Origin: Taenia hydatigena
Lineage: Eukaryota > Platyhelminthes > Cestoda > Cyclophyllidea > Taeniidae
Direction of reading: 5' to 3'
Length of the DNA: 64,000 nt
NCBI GenBank assembly: GCA_036345935.2
Contig: JADWOT020000008.1
Coordinates: 7,210,156-7,274,155 of the forward strand
Shown here piece after piece: positions 12,901 to 25,684 of the stretch (position 1 is the first letter of the stretch; every line of letters starts with the position of its first letter). Under the pieces are notes generated by a model that saw only the letters and a program-made list of their open reading frames with translations, was not told the origin of the DNA and searched no databases. Both the position numbers and the translations under genes were made by a program.

Positions 12901-14556
12901 TGGATGACGCTTCACGTACATCGACTGCTGAATGAAGCGCATTTAATCTACTTTGTAGTTAAAACGGTACCTATGTTTCTTTCAACATTTTTTTAATTAT
13001 TTTTCCCTATTTTTCCCTTTCAAACACAGTTGCTAACGTCACTGATTTCGACTTGGTTCCGCATAACGGATTGCCATATTTCAGCCTTTAGTGCTCTATC
13101 TCGCCCTCAGGATAAATGAAAATCCCGTTTTCTCCTGGCGTCACTTAAGTTGCCTGGTCTGAGGGAAAGTGCTGACACTGCGGGATTATTTTTGAGATGG
13201 CCTGTCTACGTCCATTCCGTTGGCAATCTCAAAGTGACTGCTCTTCGCCGGACTGGAGTAAGGCTTTAGGCACTATGACACCAATCTGTATTGCAAGGAT
13301 TAATTTCAAGTAGTTGAGTTGTGCTGACGCAGCGTTGTCAAAAGTGTCACGATCTTAAACTAATTATAAAAACAACTGATCGACCCGCTAAACACTGCAA
13401 ACTGCCTTAATTTTACTCCAAAGTTCTGGTTAATCTCATTTTTTGGCTCTCCTTCTGCGGATGTTGGCGTCAAACAATTAGACGCCGACAACCTTTCCTA
13501 CCTCTCGCAATATGGTAACCATTTCGAGTGTTGGTGGGAGGTGTGTTGCACTTGATGCTTCTAGCGGCTCACTCAGCGGCTGAGTTGATGATATCTATCA
13601 CGAGAGCAGATCCAACTTATAGGGAGAGAGCAGTAAGTTTTTCTGCTTCTCTTTTTTGATAGAGAGAAGGTGAATATAACCTCTTTATGTGGTGCCTTGC
13701 TGCAAAGGCAGAAATGTTGCAAAATCAGACAAAACTCTGCTCCCAACCTCCGACTTTTTCTTAGGTTCTTGTGTAATCAAGCAAGATCAGTTGCTCCCTT
13801 CCCCTAAGAAATTTAAGCCTCCTTAACTGTACTATAAATATTTTTTGCGAGAAAGAATAATGAAATTTACCCCAAGAATCGTTATTTTCAATACGGACGT
13901 CAAGGGAGTCCATGAGACGAAATGAACTCTCGTAAATGCTAAAGATGCAACCGAGGCATTGAACCAACAGGTGACATCCTTTTTTTGGAAGTTGCGGAGG
14001 CGGACACTCCCTCCCGATAGTAATGCGATTGTCGATGATGCGTGCGTAGGTTCCATTTTGGGTAACCGTTCCCATATGGGACGATTTAACAATTTGCCGA
14101 CAGGCTACTGGTCTTTCAGGCCCCCGATCGTAATTAATCATTGAATGTCATACCTTTACCTCATTTCCTTCCCAATCTAGAACTTCGTTAGCCTCACACA
14201 TGAAATTTTGTTTTCAAAACTTCATTCCTGCATCTTTTCCTCCTCATCCCTGTCAATTTTGGTGCCAATCTGAGTCCTTGTCAGTCTAATGCCCTAGTTA
14301 CTAGCACTGTAATGAAACCCAAGCACAATTCTTACAACCGGAGTCTTTAAGGGGCCCGCTTAAAATTCACCTGACAGAACTTGATCAAGAACTCCAGTGT
14401 CGGTCAAGTTACTTCCTTGTCTTCATACTTCTATTGATACTGTGATCCTTTGAACAGTAACAATTAGGATAGGCAAAAGATAACAAAACGGTCCTAAGAG
14501 TGTTGTCACCTTTATTATCTCTGTTTCGTCCTACAGATAATCAGGCATAAATCCCT
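9946..14556. other. No gene assigned; scattered exon-like open frames
   Basis: Several frames look more protein-like than chance but do not join into a recognisable protein. On plus: 11336-11474 (acceptor-like CACAG, then RKGYAAGSELPLLARDNLRY, then a GTGAAT donor) and about 12136-12331 (ending PNLPESP before GTAAGG). On minus: 11394-11576, 11904-12227 and 13761-14141. The two strands compete at 11.4-12.2 kb, so at most one set is real. It may be an unidentified gene or the remains of a retroelement. Confidence 0.3.
10125..10130 (+). terminator. Candidate polyadenylation signal for the GABPB-like gene
   Basis: AATAAA lies about 180 nt after the proposed stop codon. Its position supports the last exon ending at 9945. 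Confidence 0.4.
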
Positions 14557-14557
14557 A

Positions 14558-14563
14558 TTTATT
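14558..14563 (-). terminator. Candidate polyadenylation signal of the ASB-like gene
   Basis: TTTATT on the plus strand is AATAAA on the minus strand. It lies about 120 nt after the minus-strand stop at 14684. Confidence 0.55.
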
Positions 14564-14683
14564 GTATATTCGAGTCGCGAAATTTGATGCAATTTCATGG
14601 CAAACTTTTCAAGTCCCTGGTTCTTTTGGCTTCATGACCCCAATGTCTGGATGTAGGATGCATTTGAGTTAAAGGCTGTGTAG

Positions 14684-17309
14684 CTAGTACAGCTGAATGT
14701 TGTCTTGTAAGAGGATCATCTGGTTGAGGTAAAGTGGTAGGTCAAGCTCCGCGATTTGACGGTGAAAGATGAAGCTCTCACTGATCTTGGTCCCATTTCT
14801 CTCAGTCACTGATTGCATGGCTCGTTGGAGCTGACGCCGAACGCATAAAATCGTTAAAAGCTTCAGTGGAGCAAGAGGCTCGAATGCGTCCAGGAGTCTG
14901 TAAATTCTTTAGGCAAAAAATAATTGTAGGAATGTATTCATAAGTGGTGAAGGATTTTTCATGAAGTTTTGTCTACTTCACCACTAAAGAGGTCTATTTT
15001 CTAAACTCTCAGTTTGTGAGATGGATTTAGGTACAGAGAGAGACATAAATTTGCCGTCTACCCTTGACTACTGTAGAACCCAATATTCTTCTACATTTAT
15101 TGTTCCTCCAAAGAATCAGCATCATTTACTAATTCTCTTGACAGCACGCACGCCCTGGCTGCCTTACCCATTTTGCAGATGGTCCAGTTGTCGGATTTGC
15201 GACGCCTCTAGCGGTTTCGGTCTGTCAATGGAGTATGCAGCGTCCACTTCTCGCTGACAGTCCTCAAGAAAGCTAACGCTGAGGCGTCCCAGAATGAGAA
15301 GTTTGGAAAACAGTTCAAAGCACTTGGATGTCGAAGTTCTGATAGTCTGGGCGCTGGTCCATCCGGAAAGACAGTCCTTCACTACAGACCCGATTGTTCG
15401 TTGAAGTAACAACTCATAGGTTTTCTTTCGTGTGTCTGCATCTAAAATAGATATCTCCATAACATAAACCTCACAAGCCTGAAGTCTCACTACCACTGGT
15501 ACTAATTTAATGGAATCGGAATTAAATGCATCATCTTTTATATGTATGATGAAAAGGTCACTTTTTAAGGGTCTATTTCAGCCGTCACTTAAAGCAAAAA
15601 TAATGATGAGAGAAAATGATTTGCGATTTTGCCGTAGAACAATGTGTGATCACTAAAAATGGCACCATTGTACTAAATACGAATGACTTTGCCAAGAAAG
15701 CATGAGAATCTATGTATACATTCTATGAACGCCTAATTACGATATTGAAGGCTTACCTGTTGTGCCATCTTCGAGATCAATGAAGTTGGCTGAAATCCAC
15801 AACTTGAAAACACCGGCAATGCGATCAATGGCGGAGGTTTTGATCTGTTCCAGCAGATCGGCCACACTAAGGATGACACGGTTGCAGGGATCCTTCAGAT
15901 AGATCAGGGTGGAGGAGGAGAAGCGCTGCAAAAGCAGTTCGAGACAGCCGCAGTGGCTATGGCCTCTAGCAAGGAGAAGTGAGAGAACGGAGTTGGTGCT
16001 TCGATTGATGTGGTGTAGATGCTCCACCGGTACATGGCCTATTAGGCAACGTATTGGACCGCAAAGCCCCTCCGCAGCTAGCAATATTAGTGGTGAATTG
16101 CCAGATGTTGGATCCTTTTGAAATGATACAAAGCCTGGGTTAGGCTTCAAGACAAATTACGAATAGGAGATGTAGTTATTCTTCTTATCACTGTTATTTA
16201 TAGTTCAGCTGCTTTTGAGTGTAATTTGTCACTTGTCTTTATCAAAGCCGTCACGTCACGCATGAGACACTTTAAATGAAATAAAGTTGGTTGAATGGGA
16301 AAAGACAAGCAGAATAAAGACTATCATATTGGTAAAATAGAAAAACTGAGCTATTGTAGTGTACTGCTTTCTGAGACTCCAGCAAGAACAGTACGATGTT
16401 CGACAAGACTCAAATCCCATTTCAACCACGATGGGCGCTTTATGACACGCGGATGATCTAATCACCCAATAAACTCATGGACCATGTCATCTGACAATGC
16501 AGATCAAGCTGGATTGTTTCAAAGCCTACCAACTACCCAGTACTGCTGACTACTGTCTATCGCTCTTTTCCATTTCAAATTATATTTTGACTGATCTCAC
16601 TCGGTGCCATGACACTGACTACACAAAGTAGGTTGCGCGTACACCCAATCTAATCAACTTTAAATCACTCTACAGCGCTCTACAGGGGTTGGTGACGTGC
16701 TTGATTTAAAAAACAGGGCTTCAAATAAAAAAAAAACGGCAATTACTGTCAGCACGTTTGAACGCAGAGGCGACCTCATCAACCAGCCTCCTGTTAACGT
16801 GATTCTAGATATGCTGTTCATGAACTTCCTGTTACCCTTCTTTAAAGAGCATAGCTGTTTCGAATCAAAAGTTGGCTACTCTTGATATCGATACCTATGG
16901 GGATATACTCGCTCGCCGAATTAGGCATTCCGTCAAACCACAGAAAAAGAACCCATTCTTAATTGGATCTATGGTAATGAATTCCATTACAAAGCTTACC
17001 TGTTTTTAGACTCCATAGTAAAGCTTGGAGAATACTAGAATCCTATCAACCATTCAATCACTTCATCACTTGAGTGATCCATGAGACAAAAAAAATGAAT
17101 TACGAAGAACGCACCACACAATCTAGTTTGACTCCACAAGAAAGGAGGATCTTGAGCCCCAGACCAAAGTTGCGTGCTACAAGTCCGCAAACAACCTGTC
17201 CAGACAACTGTGCGAAATCAAACCCGCTTTCCTGGAGTTTGAGGACGGTGTTAAGAGAATAATTAGAGGACTGAATAGCCTGAACCGCTCTTGCGAGTCT
17301 TGCCTCCAT
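14684..17309 (-). CDS. Ankyrin-repeat and SOCS-box (ASB-like) protein
   Basis: ASB proteins are substrate receptors of Elongin B/C-Cullin 5 ubiquitin ligases. Four exons are proposed: 17120-17309, 15757-16134, 15168-15501 and 14684-14897. Donors, acceptors and phases all agree, giving about 371 residues from ATG at 17309 to TAG at 14684. The first two exons carry degenerate ankyrin-like helices (DPTSGNSPLILLAAEGLCGP, then LLLARGHSHCGCLELLLQRF). The last exon has a SOCS-box pattern: a BC-box-like LLTILCVRRQL, then IAELDLPLYLNQMILL, which resembles the Cul5-box LPLPxxL segment. The usual small residue before the BC-box leucine is replaced by Leu. The first intron is about 985 nt. The join of exon 1 to exon 2 is the weakest step. 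A specific ASB subfamily cannot be named. Confidence 0.6.
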
Positions 17310-18443
17310 GTCGCCCTCTGTCCTCCTCCTTCGGCAATAGCGAACGTGCCCTCTGTAGAAGTGTTAGCCAATAACTTCCTTGCAGTAGCTGGATTGGCTG
17401 ATGCAGCAAACCTGTGTGCAGAGGGGATAAATGTGACCCCTAGGCGTGAGGACCTGACCAATCGCTTTCACGCAATTGTCAAAAGGGGCAACTTTGACAT
17501 CGAATAGCAGAGTTAGTTTCAATTTATGGACTTTAATCAGCTTTAAATCATTTTTGCGTTTGTATTTCATTGTATTTCAAAAATGCACGGCAAATTTATG
17601 GGTTGGGCAAATTCAATTCCTCTCAACGATTGGTGAACGATAGTTGTGGGCTGAATAGCGAAAAGAAATCAGGAAATGTGGTCAGAGTCTATTAGAATCT
17701 GTTTTTATTTTTATTATTATTACGCGAAGCAATTTCAAATACACCACCGCATCTAGTGCATGTAAAGGGTATCTCTTCTGTTTTTCCAAGTTATCTAATT
17801 TTAGACGCAATCCCTCCCATCTCCTCACTTCCGATTTTGTGGGATTTTATTTTAAACTTCTTTTGGCAGGTCTGCGGTCCTTCTGGATGCTAGCGGCAAA
17901 ATTCTTTTAAATTCAAACTTCCAGTAACGCTCTCAGTGTGGACTCAAAAGCTACACTTGCAAATAAGTTAAGAAAGATTGTTAAACCTTAAGTCAAGGCA
18001 AAGGGGCATCTAGGATCATGCATTTTTGTTGAATTGTTGTATATACATGCAAGCTTCAGCTAAACCAAAATGGTTTATAATAACTTAAAAGTACAAACTG
18101 ATCTACTTATTGGGGACCAAAAACTTGTACTCATGAGGCAATAGTAGCATTCTTTTGGGCAAGTAGGGGTTTTGGTAAAACTGTAAAAAAGCATGGCCCT
18201 GCATCGTAAATTTTGTATCGGCACATGTTGTTACCTTTCTTTCACATCTTGGGCAACAGTTTTGGCCACAGTAATGCACATGGCATTCGACTATGCATAA
18301 TTGTCCATAAAATTACGGGTTTACATTACTCCTTTCATAGTCGAATTAACAAAATAAAGTGGCATTTTAAATGCTTAAAGAATCCACATTTATTTCAATA
18401 GTTTGGAAAAAAGTCAGTTTGCTTACTTGAGCACAGCAAACAG
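17310..18443. other. Intergenic, no feature recognised
   Basis: AT-rich sequence. The 5' region or promoter of the minus-strand ASB-like gene should lie at its left end, but no specific element is identifiable. Confidence 0.4.
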
Positions 18444-18566
18444 GTCGACTTGTCAAAGGTTCAGCACCCGATATTATTATTGGCTGTCCGGATGGAGTCC
18501 TGAAGGTGCTGTATGAGCGTCGACCAGGGTCCATTGACGTCGTGGAACCACTTATGTATGTTTTCG
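18444..18566 (+). CDS. Isolated candidate internal exon, function unknown
   Basis: A CAG acceptor at 18441-18443 and a GGTAAGT donor after 18566 bracket a 123-nt frame, phase 1 at both ends. It encodes 41 residues containing PDIIIGCPDGVLKVLYERRP and EPLMYVF. The IIIGCPDGVLKVLY segment looks like one blade of a beta-propeller (WD or FG-GAP type), but no neighbouring exons were found. A second open frame at 18792-18959 (55 codons) follows on the same strand without a clear link. I do not recognise the parent protein. Confidence 0.35.
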
Positions 18567-20935
18567 GTAAGTGTCTGCGGACTCCGTTGGCAAAGCTACT
18601 AGCTTTATGGCTTCGAATGTATTCATTTAAATTAGTTACGACGCTAATAATATTTAGGATATCGGTATTAAACTCTCAAAATCCCTCATAGCATTAATAC
18701 ATTTCCAGTTTTATGAGAGAAAATATTTTTAACAGTTTAATGCTGTAAAGCGGTTTGTTACTGAGTTGGAGACAGATGTTTCAACTACTTCATGAAGTCT
18801 TTGAAGCCTCAACGCTCCAAACTGGTTTATTTTGGGGGCTATCTTGGCCACGAGTTAGAAGAGGAAGAGCTAAACCGCACTTTATCGCCCAATGTTTTAA
18901 AGTTCCATCCGAATGTGGGGACTGGATGCGTTAAGCGCTGGCTCAAGTGGTCCATTTAAATGCATCAAAGCTGTGCTGATCTAGTGTTTCCTTGCAAGAT
19001 ACTACTCAGCTGGTTAGGCTGCCAATCCGGCCCACGGAATTTTGGTGAAAGTAGTCAAGTCTTTCTTATCTGGTTAAGATGCTATAAACACTCCAAAAAG
19101 TGGAAGCTTTAGTTAGTGCTCAAATCAGGTTCGGCCTAAATGTCCAAGTACAGCTGTTTTGGTACCCCGGTGGGCTAACTCCTTAAAACCATAGATTGCG
19201 CTCACTGTTCCAGCAGAAGAATTTGACCGCTAGCACAATTTTGCAATGCAACGTGTCGTGCAATGATTAGACATCCAGGATCAGGGAATCAAAGGGCTGA
19301 ATCTAAGGAATGACAGCTGTGTATTGGGAACCGTCACGACTAAGATTGTCGCTGATAAATGCAAGGCCGCTTTTGAGGCACTTAAACCACTCTTTTGAGG
19401 CAGAGCGTACAGTCACCGCATGGTACTTTATGGCCTCTGCAAACAAGGTTTGCATACCTTCGTTCACAATAAATTTTGTTCAACACAACACGCAATTAGT
19501 GGCGAGCACAAACGCTTTTGTCTGGTATCACGGGTAGTGGTGTGATGGGTCTAAACCGACCTTCCTAATGTGCCCTGGGCTACTACGAGTGGCACTAGGA
19601 CGCACGCGCATTCTTTTTTCCGATCAGAGCACTTTCCATAATTGCAAAGTAACAAAGAGGCCAAGTGTTAAAAGCTAAAAAAATAATATCAAGGAGAAGG
19701 CTATTGCACTTTGGGATTGTTCTAAAAAATAAAAAGGCTCATTTATAAGATCTCAATCAATTTTTTTTTGCCTTTATAACAATCTACCACAACGTCGTCG
19801 TACTTCATTTTAAGTTTATTTTTGAATATTTTTCTTAAAGGATGAAGCTGAAACCGGTAAAATGATTGGATTAACCTAAAATTTTCAAAGCAGTCTGCCT
19901 TTACCTCCTTTTACAATGCTGCGGTCTGGGCTTAGAAAAGGACGTCTACTTGGGGAAAAGAATTCTTGTTCAAAAGTTTGACAGCTATTTGTTCCCTGCT
20001 GGGGAGGTTTACATTATGTAGTAATTGAAGGGAACGACACCCGCGGCATGCGGCATTTTATGTTCCCATTACCACGTGATATGTGAGTATCAGCTTTATG
20101 GTTGCTTCTTACCTGGCCGGATTGGCTCCTAAGCAAGGAAAATTTCCCCCAGAATTCCTGGCTAATGCCAGCAAACTTATTCACTGAACAAAAATTGAAG
20201 GGTATTTTACTAGATCAATGAATGACATCCAAGGAATAAAAGAAACACACTTTGATTTTGAAACTGGTTGAAAACGTATTTCTAGCATCTCATCACGGTG
20301 ATGGTCTATCCCAGTCATTTCGCCGTAGCCCTCCACCGAAATCCATGCGCTCGAGCTCAGTCAAGCATGTTTGCAAATGCGCAATGACACTAGGATGTAT
20401 CTATGGTGCTCTCGTTCACAAAATAATAATAACTAATAAATATTGGTGAATATCCTTTGGTTTTTGCAAAAATATATGAGACGTTCTCATTCCAGTTTGT
20501 GGGTTACTACTAAAACTTACCTTGCATCGCCTTCCCAAAGGAAGGTGGGTTTGAGTTGCCTTATTCTACGTTAATGCATTATTTAAGGCCACAGTGGAAA
20601 AGTGTGGGCATTTGGAGGTTCATGTGACTTCTTAAGATGGTAAAAATTTAGAAGTTTAGGGATCTCAAGTATAGGGTCTAGTAAAGTTATTCGCGGACCT
20701 TCACCTTTGACATTTGCTCGAGGCACTTTTTAGAAGTTAAGAAGCATAGGATGGGACTCTTAGGATCAGTGTTAGTTATCGTGGCACCCTAAAGTACGCC
20801 ATTAACTCAGAGAAAGAAAGAAATTCCAAGGATGGATGGTTTGTGTTGCATAATAAGCTCCTTCCATTCAACGAGGAGACGTAGTAGCGAGGTTATGCCA
20901 AATGATCAGTTTGATGGATGACGCCTGTATCGCTC
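18567..20935. other. Intergenic, one short open frame only
   Basis: The only frame of note is 18792-18959 (+), which starts ATG and ends TAA. It encodes a 55-residue peptide with KSLKPQRSKLVYFGGYLG. It could be a small exon or chance. Nothing else is recognised. Confidence 0.35.
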
Positions 20936-21861
20936 CGAGTCTCCCCTGCAGCCAAAAGAAGGCTTAATACTGGGGCAAACTACATGTTTTCGGCAAACTG
21001 AAAGAAATGTGGGCTGTTGACATGGTTCAGAGACCAGCCCACCCTGCAATGGCAATATGGACACCCAAGTAACCGTATCCGAAACCGGTAGTAAACAAAC
21101 AACAAAACGTCTTGCAGAGCCCCCCGCCTCTTCTGGGCGTCGACCTCACCGCTCCCTTTGGTAAACCCCCATCGTCAGCCGTCACAAAGTAATCAGTGCC
21201 GGGAGAAAATACCCACTAACCAGCCGTGGCAGTCATCAAATTTTATGCAACTGAGGGAAGCACTTGACCGCGACGTTATTGAGCCCTCTTGATAACTCTA
21301 CTGTATATGAAGATTTGACCGATTAAAAAATGGAGTCAAGAATGGGAAATTCTTCTGGGGTTTCATGCAGTCCCTTGGGATGGAGGTTCGCGTCTTTTTC
21401 TTCTTGGAGGGTTGTTTTCACTTTGGGGATGTCCAGTTATATCCGCTTGGGTCCTATTCAGCTGGTACGTGTCTTCAAGCTGGCACGGTGCGAAAATTCC
21501 ATAAACATTTCTAGATTGTTCACGGTTGATGTCGCTTTCTTATGGGACACGGGAATGAAGTAGATGTTAAAGATCGACGTCACTCTTGGCTCGTCTAGTA
21601 TGCGGCTTCAGTGATTCGCCCACCCATAGCACATGGGCTTCTTCGGGGTAGAAGTCTCTTAAATTCGGGTTTGCCTTTCGATGCCACCAAGGTAGTGTCC
21701 CAAGACTACCTTGGAGACAAAGGAAGGCATAATACTTGGACAGAATATGCACATGTATATTCAACTAACAGAAAGGAATTGAGGCCGATGGCATGATCCA
21801 GAGACCACTCAAGTGACCGCAATCGAAACTGGCAGTTGACCAAACAACGAAACGTATTACA
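20936..21861 (-). mobile_element. TRIM LTR element with both LTRs, diverged (copy B)
   Basis: A diverged LTR at 20936-21116 (starts TGTATCGCTCCGAG) and a second at 21691-21861 (ends GTATTACA) flank an internal region of about 570 bp. The internal region shares CATAGCACATG, the CCACCAA junction and the phrase GTCAGCCGTCAC (CAGCCATCAC in copy A). Orientation is the same as copy A. The LTRs differ from each other more than those of copies A and C, so this is the oldest insertion of the three. The flanking 5-mers no longer match clearly. Confidence 0.75.
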
Positions 21862-23359
21862 GTGCTAGTGATCATGAAAGTGAACATAACTTTCCATTAT
21901 TTGTTCGAAAAGTGTTACGAATGCCAGCTAAAGCATGTTCATTTTTCCATCCTTCTCATACGTAAAAAAAGCATTTGATGGCAACCAACCAAAATGTCAA
22001 GGGCTACCTAGGCCAAGCTTTTTTGTAAATCAGTCGTAATTTCACTACACCTATTTAAAACGAACTTTATCTGCCTGCAACCCAAATTCTGGACCGCAAA
22101 AGTAGGATGTTTTAAGTATTTTAAGCCCTGTAATGTGAATTTGCACACAGATGATGGAAATTGTTCATAATGCCCAAGAGTAAACACATTGGGTACTCGC
22201 AAGTACCGCTAGTCTAAAGCGGCATTGGTGAGCACCCTCGTGAGTTCATTGTCTCCGTTCTTTGGAGGTGGCATTTAGACGGTTTTTATTTTTCCTCACT
22301 ATGAGAAAGCTGATTGCTTCTAGACTGAAGAGTAATACAGGGCAACTATGTTGGAAAGCCTAAGACGTGGGTGTGTCGACTAGGTTAAAATTTAAAGAAC
22401 ATAAGTATTGCATGACCTCTAAATTTACAATGCATTTTTCAAGAAGCTCTATGAAGTTGTTGGCGAAGAATTCTTTTTCAATTATTGCAGAGGCAATGCA
22501 ATGCCCTACTTCTGTAAAAAATAAAAGTCAATTCTTCTATTCTGGTCACACAATTCTCAAGTAAATTGCCTCCTCATTTTAGCTTGTTTTGGATTAAAAA
22601 GCTGCTGATAGGAACCCACTCATTATGAAAAGGATTGGCACTCGCCACCTCCTTTGGACTTCGAAATGAGACTTGTGATTGTAATTGTGGTTGGCAAGCA
22701 GCTCAAAAACAACTGCCAGGCGATTCTAGTTCCGTAAACTAATGGAACTACCACGGAAAATGAAGTTACTTTCGAAACAGCTAACGATTTCTACAACGCA
22801 GTAAAAAATCTAAATGCTGATGCAGTCTTTATAGTACAATTTAAGCCTTGGTCCTCAAACTCATTTGATTCTTTGGTGAAAGTGTAATGTAAAAAGGAAG
22901 CTATTAGAATGAGCTTTGTTTTGCTACTTTTTGTACTGTTCATTCATGGAATTGAAAGTGAAGGAAATGAAACGCCCCACAAATCGACCTTTTAAATAAC
23001 TATCTGATATCCTCGATTGAATTATATCTCAATTACAGTTCATGATAAAAAAATGTCTAGTTGCACTGACAAAATTCTGGCATCTTATTCACTATAGCAT
23101 TATAAAGCGGAAATTGCAACTTGGCTTGTGAGTTTTGCTGTCTTTACTACCTGTGCTTCTCTTTGCTTTATCTTCGCAGAAAGATTGAGGCAATAATTTG
23201 TGTGAAAGTTGCACTTATAACAGAAGTAAAAAGGTAGGAAATGGAGGCGGGTGCCGTTGACTCAGCCCAGTATGCAGAGACCTAAAGGGTGGTTCCCAAA
23301 TAAGGCCTTTTCAATGAGTGTCTGCAAATGGCTATGCAAGAGACTCAATGCTTCCTGAT
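21862..23359. other. Intergenic, no feature recognised
   Basis: Only short open frames on either strand, with no domain or repeat recognised. Confidence 0.4.
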
Positions 23360-24241
23360 TGTAATACTTTGTTTGTTTGAACTACCGGTTTCGGTCAGGG
23401 TCACAGAGGTGGCAACATTGCTTTAGCTGTGTGGGCCGGCCTCCGGGCCATGCCAGCAGCTCATTTCCCTCTGCCCGTTGAATATATATATTATTCTACC
23501 CCAGCATTCTGCCTTCTTTTGCCTTCGGGGGAGCCTCGGGGCGCTGCATTGGCGGCAGCGGAAAGCGGTTTCTATCTCGATCTCTACCGCCTGTAGCATG
23601 TTGCAGCGGTACGAAAGAAGTGCATGTGCTACGGATGGGCCAGGAACCACGTTCGCCTCTGGCATCCACCCCATCTCCGTGTTCTACAAGAAAGGTATTA
23701 ACAACTGGAGCGACACTAGCCATGGACCACCTGGAAAGGTTTCGTTCCGAAGATGACCCCTAATATACTTCCTTAAGGAGATATGCGTGCTAAAGCCTCC
23801 CACGGGCATACTGATTTTCGGCAGGACCTCTTATTCTGAACTTTGTTCCCAAGCCAAACGAAACTCGAAGTGCAATGCGCTGCCAAGAGGGATCACTGAC
23901 GTTGGTGTCAAGCATCGCCTCATTCGTGTCGAATGTCGGCGACTGGCATGATTAGCTCGTGGATGCCCCTTGCAGCACTGAGTATGTTGTGATGGCTGAC
24001 GCGGAAGGTGTACCAAGGGGCGCGTCGAGGACGACGCTTGAAAGAGGAGAGGAGCAATGTGGTACTGTTTGTTTGAACTACCGGTTTCGGTCAGGGTCAC
24101 AGATGTGGCCACATTGCCCTAGCTGCGTGGGCCGGCCTCCGGGCCATGCCAGCAGCTTATTTACCTCTGTCCGTTGAGTATATGTATTCTATCCTAGTAT
24201 TCAGCCTTCTTTTGCTCTCGAGGGAGCCTCGGGACGCTACA
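23360..24241 (+). mobile_element. TRIM LTR element with both LTRs (copy C)
   Basis: The 5' LTR 23360-23548 starts TGTAATACTTTGTTTG and ends GCGCTGCA. The 3' LTR 24058-24241 starts TGTGGTACTG and ends GACGCTACA. The internal 509 bp starts TTGGCGGCAGCGGAAAGCGG (primer-binding-site position) and ends with a purine tract, GAAAGAGGAGAGGAG, before the 3' LTR. A perfect 5-bp target-site duplication, CTGAT, flanks the element. There is no gag, protease or reverse transcriptase frame. Orientation is opposite to copies A and B. Confidence 0.9.
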
Positions 24242-25684
24242 CTGATAATATAGGGAGTAACTAATGCAGCACAGGTCGCTGATATTTGTATTTAGGTTCA
24301 TAGTTGATCTTCGAATTCAATTATAATAAGGGAAATTTAATGGTAGGAAATCATTGTGTCTTGTTGCTCAGCAAATGGGAAAGACTGCGAAGATAGGAAA
24401 TGCGGTTGAAGTGAGGCGGGTCCTATTTTGCCCAAAGCATGCTATGAATAGGAGTGATGCTGCTTTCAAGCAAGTCAAGCTGAATCAAGGATTTTGGAGT
24501 AGTCTTGAGGTGAAACATTTAAATTGGTTATTTTTATTCTGAGATTAGTGCGCCAAAGTAATTGGCTGTGACCTTGGTGACATTCAAAAGTTAAAGTTGC
24601 AGTATAGCTTATCAAAGTACTATTTGGCGGATATGAAAGTGGCTTTTGATGAGTCCGTTTGGACGAGGTATTTAACATCTAGAAGCAAAGGCAGACTTCA
24701 TGAAACTATCAAGAACTCATTTGCATAATCCCATGATAAACATTCACGAAGAAAATTTTGTACATTTACTAGTGGTGCAATTTGGATTTATATCCGTATT
24801 CACAGCAGCAATGTCATCCACACCTCTGTTTGGTCTCTTTAATAACTGGCTAGACGTTCGTGTCGGCGCCTGTGGCTCAGTGGGTCAAATCCATCGACAC
24901 CTGACATAAGATTTTAGAGATCGCTGTTGGCATCACAAATATGGGCTCCTAGAGTCACGGTGGCCAAATTGACATTTTATTAGATAGTGCTTAAAATGCT
25001 TGTGTCGATTGGCTGTCCTAGCATGCTTATAATAAACTACTGCTTTCCTTATGTTAGCTGCTCGATTCTACATCCGGGAATGTATTGCGCTTGCCATAAT
25101 TAAATTCTAACAGCTTGATCGAAGCGCTGCTGTTTTGGATGTCAAGTCGATAGTATGACGAACCAACCTGCAATTTGAGCTGCTGGCATTGAAATACTTA
25201 TGTTCTTTAATTGTGTTTTATAGGCCAGAGGCGGAACAACAATTTGAACCTGGCTGCGGAGCCGCGTGGTAACTCCTAAGAGAGCAACATATTCCTGTCC
25301 TGAAATCTCCTAAAAGACCTTTCCGTAGCCTCTCTCTTACCCATAATAAAGGTGTCGAAGCGTGTTCAGACTTCTAATAGCCATGGTTCATAGGACAGCC
25401 CATCCGGCAAAGGCAATATGGTCGAGCAAACAACAAAGGGTATTACACTGTGAATAAGTTGCCTATTTAAAACACTAAAATTATTGTCAAACTATGAAAG
25501 TAGTTCGGTTGGATATAATGACGCATTTAATGGGACGAGGTGAAATGGGAGATAAAAGGAATGGACCAGACTATCTGAGCACCTATTCAACAGGAGGGCT
25601 AGATGACCGTTATCTCGGCTAGGCTATGACACTTCAGTACTCGGAAATAAAAACCCCTTTCCCCCGAGAAGCTCAACACCTGGT
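24242..25684. other. Intergenic with one TRIM LTR fragment
   Basis: A degraded minus-orientation LTR end lies near 25380-25455 (GGCAAAGGCAATATGG, then a CAAACAACAAAG-like end). No gene is recognised in the rest. Confidence 0.4.

Noticed and set aside
23423..23756. Overlapping open frames on both strands read as genes
   Set aside because: They lie wholly inside TRIM copy C. The same frames recur in copy A and differ by stops and shifts, so they are by-products of the repeat.
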